Positions 58,564 through 64,000 of a stretch of DNA of 64,000 bases are shown piece after piece. A program made the translations under genes and the position numbers. Numbering within the stretch: the stretch's first letter is position 1; each line of letters starts with the position of its first letter. A model generated the notes under the pieces. It ran no database searches and was not told the DNA's origin. It saw only the letters and a program-made list of their open reading frames with translations. Origin of the DNA: Tetracentron sinense (lineage: Eukaryota; Streptophyta; Magnoliopsida; Trochodendrales; Trochodendraceae). The stretch covers positions 23,250,547 through 23,314,546 of the forward strand of contig CM026556.1 in the NCBI GenBank assembly GCA_015143295.1, written 5' to 3'.

Positions 58564-60586
58564 TCCTTTTTGGTTAACCATGGTTAACATGACCTGAAAC
58601 TAAGACTATCATAGCGGCAGTAGACGGTCCTCCGCCATTACAGTATACCGAGTATAGGGCGTTCAACCCACTGTGGGGTCCACTCTAAACCACCCGCTGG
58701 CCCCACCAAAGGCTCATGGCCTTCCTGGCACTTCCCTCTGTCAACTCTATGGGTCCCTGACCCTATGGTTAACCCTTAACTCAACCCACAGACCTTGCAA
58801 AAACCCCTGGAATTACTTCTATAATGGCGGTAATCTCTTTACGGGCATTATGGATTTCTATCTTTTGGGTTTTTGCACAGAGCCCAGACCAAGTAGGAGG
58901 CCATTCTAGGCCATGCCAAGCTCTCTGGGCTCACCCTGACCAGCCTGGACCTTTAACCAGGATTAACTCAACCCTGGTTAACTCTTAATCATGGTTAAGC
59001 ACCCTTAACCCTTGGTAAAAATCTGAAAAAATACCAAAAATATTCTGAAATTACTAAGTGTCTAAAATATTCTGTTTTGTCAATCTTTACCATGGTTAGC
59101 AGTCCTAACCATGGTTACTTTACCCATTTAACTCCGGTTAGCAACCCTACCCTCGGTTAAATCAGTTTTGGCCTATCGGGCCTAATCTTTTAGCCTACTG
59201 GGCTCACCCTTAACCTACCGGGCCCAACCTCAGGCTACCGGGCATCACCTTGTTACCCTCAACTATGGTTAGCAACCTAACCATGGTTAGTTTGACCCTT
59301 AACCCTGATTCGCTACCCTAACCTTGATTAAATCCGATTATGGCCTACCGGGCCTAAATCAAGTCTACCGGACTCAACCCTTGGCCCACCGGGCCTAACC
59401 CTAGTTTACTAGACTAATCCTTAGTCTACTGGACTAACCCTAAGCCTACCGGGCTTAAACCATGCACTTTACCAAACTCGGTCAATCAAACCCTAACCTC
59501 TGAGTTAGACCATTAGCCACCCTTGGTGCGCAGATAGACACCCCCTAGCCTCAGCACGGGCTCATGTGCTAGAACTATGCTCTGTCTGATCTCACCCTAG
59601 TGAGTACGTAGGCAACCCAACCAAGGTTCGACCCTAGTTAGCTTTTCTTTCTTAGATTAGTATTACCTTAAACACTTAGGCATTTGAACAACAACTCGAT
59701 TTTAATTGGCTTACACCTTGAAAGTAGGGAACTGTTGTAAAATGGAAGTCTCGGGATGCCTAACACCTTTCCCGGACTTAATCAAACCTCTTACCTAGAC
59801 CTCTACTGCAGAGCAAGACCTTATCCACTACCTGGGGACTTATCTCTTTTGAATTAATAGGTGGCGACTCTCAGCATAAACGCATGAAATATTTAGGGAG
59901 TTAATCTCGTGCACACACGTACTTGTGTAAATCATAAATGTGTCTTAATTTTTCATCATGTAATTTTGGAAACTCATCACTTGACTCATTTGAAAATCTT
60001 GAAACTTCAAACTTAAAAAAAAAACTACAGTCATGCAAAGCCTACATGTGTTTCGTGCTTGTGAACATCATGATATACTTAAAAAGCTCTTAAACATTCA
60101 AACATGTTTTTGGTAATTTCATTTCAACATTAATATAAGCGTACTTAGGCTACACATCCCCATTTCATCCATCAACATGTTTTTTATTTCACTTTTTATA
60201 TTTAAAGCATAATAATGTAAACTAGTGGAGAATATACACTCATGCAAGATCATACACTTTTACATCATTCATATTAAACCCTTAATCACAACCATATTAA
60301 CTAGTAAGGAACATCTACCAATTCTATTCAAGAATCACATCTAAAACCCTATTTATTCGATATTTGTAAGTGTTGACCTAGGGTTTGACCTAGGGTTAAT
60401 TAGGGTTTAACCTAGGGTTTAACTAGGGTTTGACCTAGGTTTGATTAGGGTTTGACCTATGGTTTAGGGTTTTGACCTAGGGTTTAACTATGGTTAACAA
60501 GGGTTGACCTAGGGTTTGACCTAGGGTTAACTAGGGTCAAGGAGCTTAACTATGGTTAAGAAGGGTTTAAAAATTGGGTGCTTACA
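58564..60586 (-). repeat. LTR fragment of a Ty3/gypsy Tat-type element
   Basis: On the minus strand it starts TGTAAGCACCC at 60586, inside the CACTA transposase gene. It contains GGGAAAGGTGTTAGGCATCC (about 59755-59775) and TTGGGTTGCCTACGTACTCA (about 59600-59620), blocks I know from Tat/Ogre-like LTRs. It also has repeats of AACCATGGTTA and CTACCGGGCCTAA (58960-59460) and AGGGTTTGACCTAGGGTT (60370-60540). No gene is visible. Its left end is not defined; element C abuts it at 58563. Confidence 0.6.
58573..59300. repeat. AACCATGGTT palindromes and CTACCGGGCC repeats
   Basis: GTTAACCATGGTTAAC (58573-58588) is a perfect 16-base palindrome. CTAACCATGGTTA-type copies recur near 59090, 59110 and 59275, with single-arm variants between. 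A second series, CTACCGGGCC and its relatives, runs from about 59170 to 59450. Confidence 0.75.
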
Positions 60587-60930
60587 TAGGCCATCAGTCC
60601 ACGGATCTAATAACTCATCTACAAGTGGTTGTAAGTATGCTTCAATGTCATTACCAGGGGCACAAGGACCGGGAATAAGTAATGACATCATCAAAGAAGG
60701 TTGCTTCATACACATCCAAGGCAGAAAATTATATGGAGTCAAAACAACAAGCCAAGTACTGTGTGCGATGCTAAGGGTACTAAATGGATTAAAACCATCA
60801 CTTGCTAACCCAAGTCTGAGATTGCGAGGTTCTGCAGTAAATTCATGGTATCATTCGTCAAGATGTCACCAGGCTTCAGAGTCAGCTGGATGCCTTAGAA
60901 CCCCATCTCGAGTGCGACCCTCTGCATGCC
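60587..60930 (-). pseudogene. CACTA TNP2 transposase, middle part
   Basis: This is the continuation of the gene at 62320-63177 after the solo LTR. The minus strand reads EGRTRDGVLRHPADSEAW, then a stop, then LRLGLASDGFNPFSTLS, MCMKQPSLMMSLLIPGP and DIEAYLQPLVDELL. These are hallmark blocks of the tnp2 transposase family (PF02992). The gene is then cut by the Tat-type LTR. TNP2 recognises the element ends and cuts them. Confidence 0.9.
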
Positions 60931-60935
60931 ATCTC
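60931..60935. repeat. Target-site duplication of the solo LTR, left copy (ATCTC)
   Basis: ATCTC precedes TGTTAGCC and recurs at 62315-62319. Confidence 0.93.
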
Positions 60936-62314
60936 TGTTAGCCTCAAGGTTACAACCTTGAGTACCCTTAATAATTTTGATAATAACACAACAATGAAAT
61001 GACACTAATGGTACTAATAATTATGTTTAGTGCTTGAACTTTTCAAATTACAAGAAAATAAGTACCTCACTCAAGGCAAAAAGAATGAAAGTTACTCAAA
61101 AAAGTGCTCAACTCAAGTAAAAATGAAGATTCAAAGTTGTGCCCATAGTCCAAGTCAGTTCCCTTGAAGACAAAGCCAAATCTCAAGACCCAAGATCAAG
61201 TTGAAGATCAGCTCTCAAAAAGCTTATAAATGTAATTTTATTTATTTTGAGGAAGTCCTCAAAATATGGTAAGTTGATTGCTCAAAATACTTAGGTTGAC
61301 CATAGGAGCCTACGACAAAAAATTGGACATTATTCTAAGGCCTTAAAAACTCATAAAAATCATGTTAAAGGATTTCCAAATGACCTACGAAGTCATTCCC
61401 ATCATTAAGGTCTGATCTAAAACAGAAAAACCAATTTTTGTTCTGAATTCATCGACGAAATCACCGGGGTGATTTGATCTCTGCGATAAAATGGAGACAG
61501 GAAATTTTCCTATAGTCACTGTTTTTGGATTCGACTACAAATTGAACTGGTAACCCAATTTCATCAACGAAATGAAGCCAGAAACAAAAAAACGCTATAA
61601 TGACTAGTTTTCAACAACCTTATTTGCATTAAATGTTTCATCAATGGTCATATTTGATCATGAGCTATAAAAGGAGTTCATTTGTGAACAAAATACAAAT
61701 CTGGATCAGTGCAATAACTCCAATCATCTACTCCTTCACTCACATTGATTTCACAATCACTCATACACTTAGAAATCCCCAAAAATCTCTTTTAAGCTAT
61801 TCAACTCCATTTATTTGAGAGATTTCATTAGATTTGTTGTCCACTCTTATTCAGCTCATTTCAGGAGCATTCAATTCGGATTTTTAAATCACAAATCTTT
61901 CATTGAAGAAAGTCAAGAATCTTGGATTCTTGCATTTGAAGTTGTAGCTTCAGTTCATCAAGAGAGGGTAGAGCTCTTGCATGGTAAAGGTTTCAACCCG
62001 CCTAAAGGAGGGTGTGTAAAGGTTCTATCACGACCTGAAGAGAGACTATAATGGTTTAGGCTCCACCTGTGAAGGAGTCTGTGCAATTTAAAGAATCATG
62101 ATGAATCCTCTACTTGGAACAGCTTGAGGTGGGGAGTAGCCTAGAATTGCTGAACCTCATGAACAAATCTCTGTGTTGATTTCTTAACTTTTCTCTTTTA
62201 TTTTCTGAATCACTTTGATTAATCTTTAGTTGCAATAAATATCATTTCGCGTCTAATTTTAAAATCTGCCATAAACCCTATTCACTCCCCTTTAGGGTCA
62301 TTACCTAACCAACA
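60936..62314 (+). repeat. Solo LTR of copia family G in the CACTA transposase
   Basis: A 1,379-base LTR runs from TGTTAGCCTC to CTAACCAACA with a perfect 5-bp duplication on both sides and no internal sequence. Its end matches the truncated LTR at 20501-20801. A TATA box (CTATAAAAGG, 61664-61673) and palindromes upstream of it are present. The short open frames inside are not genes. Plus-strand direction is shown by the primer site next to the sister LTR. Confidence 0.92.
61447..61572. promoter_or_regulatory. Palindromes upstream of the family G LTR TATA box
   Basis: AAATCACCGGGGTGATTT (61458-61475) is an inverted repeat with 8-base arms. TTCATCGACGAA (about 61448-61459) and TTTCATCAACGAAA (about 61558-61571) are near-palindromes of one type. 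They lie about 90-215 bases upstream of the TATA box. Confidence 0.55.
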
Positions 62315-62319
62315 ATCTC
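62315..62319. repeat. Target-site duplication of the solo LTR, right copy (ATCTC)
   Basis: Equal to 60931-60935; transposase sequence resumes here. Confidence 0.93.
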
Positions 62320-63177
62320 ATGGAATCAGCTGTCTTGTCTAACATGAAAAGTCTTTGAAGTTTGGGCTTTAATGGAAAATGACACAAATTTTTGCTGGAA
62401 TTCTGTCTTCCTAGATTATGGCGTTATATAGGAGTCCGCAATCTTCCACTATGAAATACCACAAACGGAACATGCAATATCATTGGCATGTTCCTTCAAG
62501 TATAACATGCAATCATTTGGGCATGCATCAATCTTATTGTAACCAAGACCTAATTCTCTGAATATCTTTTTAGTTCGGTAGAAGGATGCAGGTAAAGTCT
62601 CATGCTCGGGAAGTGCCTCTTTTAGTAACTCAAGTAACATCGTGAATGATTTGTCACTCCATCCATTGAGACACTTAATGTTATATAACCAAACGATAAA
62701 AGACAGTTTACTAAATGTTTTACATTCGGGATACAAATCTTACTCGGCATCTTCCACTAACTTATAGAATTTTGCGGTTTCTATGTTGGGACTCTCTCTT
62801 GTTTCACTTGGTCCTTTATCGACTGTCACTTCGTTTGCACAATGGGGCACGAATGCCGTGTGCAGCATCTCTTGCATATCATCAATTACAGAGTTATTCA
62901 TGTCTCTCACCACTGGGGCAGTTGAAGATCTAGGTTGCGGTCTTTCCCCGTGGAAAATCCACGTAGCGGTGGCATAATGCTTATCGAATCCATCATAAAT
63001 CAAATGCTCGTTCACACTATGTCGTATCCAATAATATTGATTACTACATATTTTACACTGACACTTGATAGTACTACCAGGTTGTGTTGACTAGCTAAAT
63101 GCAAAATCCAAGAAATTGTTCACACCCATTTTATATATATCACTCCATCTGTTTGCTGAAACCCAACTTTTATCCAT
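62320..63177 (-). pseudogene. CACTA TNP2 transposase, N-terminal part
   Basis: The start MDKSWVSANRWSDIYKMG at 63177 is the transposase-associated domain (PF13963), with FLDFAFS and CQCKICSN. An in-frame stop follows FAFS near 63090. NEHLIYDGF and WIFHGE follow, then a stop after KLVEDAE near 62738. Next come the TNP2 blocks YNIKCLNGWSDKSFTMLLEL, LGLGYNKIDACPNDCMLY and CSVCG, a stop at about 62446, and a shifted frame up to KTADSM at the solo LTR. There are at least four breaks, so it is dead. No shared promoter with other genes is seen. Confidence 0.9.
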
Positions 63178-64000
63178 GGTGACTTTATCAGCTCTTGCAA
63201 TCACTAACAACAAAAGACAATATATACCTGTCATTAGTGAATGCTACTAGTTCTGTCTACTAGTTATATGTGGATCATTAACTCAACATGATACAGAAAT
63301 GATACCGGTATAATTAGGGTAGTGCATGCACCATGGTTATTGAATACTTATTGGGTGAGGTGTTCCTATCCCATTCAAGAATACATGATCCCCAAGAATC
63401 AGTAGCTCATGTGCTTTGTTCAATTTTAAGGAAATTTCGGTAGCATTTCCCCATAGCTCTCCAAGTTCACAATTCAGACAAGGGGAAGATGCATTCCTTT
63501 TCCAAATATGTATCCAGAGAACACTAGGGATGATTGACGAACATATTCCCAAAATTGAGTGTACACGGGCGACTGACACATGTTTCGGGATTATGCATTC
63601 CCAAACTGTCCACACAGACAATTCAAGAATCATTTGCAGACAAATACTTCTCTTCACATAAAGGACGGATCAGTTGTTATAGACAATGTAGTCCATGTAG
63701 GAATTAGACATCGTAATCTACAACGAATCCGTCCATAGCGATGTTAAGAGGGGCACTTATCAGACAATAATTCTTGAATGAGAGATCTAAGTTTCAATGC
63801 ATGCACATTCACAATGACCTTGAGGGATGCAAGAATCATTATTGGTCTTACAGTTGAATGATCATAACTGTATGGGCAATCCGCCCGCATGATAATGTAT
63901 GTTTCATTTTTTCAAATAAACAAATATTTTGGTTTTAGTAATAGCTAGATTAACAACAAAATTTGATTCATTATAAATATTTTTAATATAGATATTTTGA
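63178..64000 (-). other. CACTA upstream region
   Basis: No convincing gene. A 106-codon minus-strand frame (63337-63657) has no recognisable domain and is probably untranslated leader. Around 63660-63740 GGACGGAT and ATCCGTCC, and TTGTTATAGACAA nearby, form inverted motifs of the kind seen in CACTA subterminal regions. The last 150 bases are A/T-rich. Confidence 0.5.

Larger units (their letters stand above)
60587..64000 (-). mobile_element. CACTA (En/Spm) DNA transposon, partial
   Basis: A TNP2-type transposase gene runs on the minus strand from 63177, interrupted by a solo LTR and cut at 60586 by a Tat-type LTR. The right part (63178-64000) is its upstream region. No CACTA terminal inverted repeat was found inside the window, so the right end lies beyond it or has decayed. 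Confidence 0.85.

Noticed and set aside
58673-58909. 78-codon plus-strand frame rich in Pro and Leu
   Set aside because: It lies in repetitive Tat-type LTR sequence and has no recognisable domain.
60370-60540. Possible interstitial telomere repeat (TTTAGGG)
   Set aside because: Units read AGGGTTTGACCT with irregular length, not a TTTAGGG array; better explained as repeats of the Tat-type LTR.
63337-63657. 106-codon minus-strand frame upstream of the CACTA transposase
   Set aside because: No domain, and it lies where the transposase leader is expected; I cannot support it as a gene.

Overview
The window looks like a repeat-rich intergenic block of a flowering plant nuclear genome, probably a eudicot with a large genome. 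It holds plant-type LTR retrotransposons (Ty1/copia of the SIRE/Maximus kind, Ty3/gypsy of the Tekay chromovirus and Tat kinds), an L1-type LINE with a plant RNase H domain, and a CACTA (En/Spm) transposon. I found no convincing host gene, rRNA, tRNA or CRISPR array. One 100-base run of N (31580-31679) is a scaffold gap.

Layout, left to right. 1-20485: a minus-strand, SIRE-like copia element (called D), of which LTR, PBS, gag and a post-pol-like region are seen but no pol. A LINE sits in its gag (1899-8127) and a young Tekay element (E, 10183-20224, TSD CCTAG) sits in its LTR. 20486-21044: a polypurine tract abutting a truncated plus-strand copia LTR (family G) with its PBS. 21045-31579: an older, decayed Tekay element (F, minus strand) with an extra block inside it, running into the gap. 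31680-58563: a SIRE-type copia element (C, minus strand) whose gag-pol and env-like frames both read open. It is split by a plus-strand array LTR-A-LTR-B-LTR (33965-51027) flanked by a perfect 5-bp duplication GAAGT. 58564-60586: a Tat-type LTR fragment. 60587-64000: a CACTA transposase gene (minus strand), cut by a solo G-family LTR (60936-62314) with a perfect duplication ATCTC.

The order of insertion can be read from the nesting. D is older than the LINE and E. C is older than the A/B array. The CACTA element is older than both LTRs in it. The LTR pair of E differs at roughly 20 of 2,490 positions by eye and the outer LTRs of the A/B array at about five of 1,228, so both are recent (order of 10^5 years under usual plant rates).

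The most striking pattern is in the regulatory parts of the LTRs. In the copia families A/B/C, D and G and the gypsy families E and F, the stretch just upstream of the LTR TATA box holds a cluster of short perfect or near-perfect palindromes. Their sequence differs between families, but copia A/B/C and gypsy E share the same 14-mer, ACCGATCGATCGGT. The same palindromes and a TATA box also lie about 0.2 kb upstream of the env-like gene in A, B and C, which suggests that this third gene has its own promoter built from the LTR's control element.
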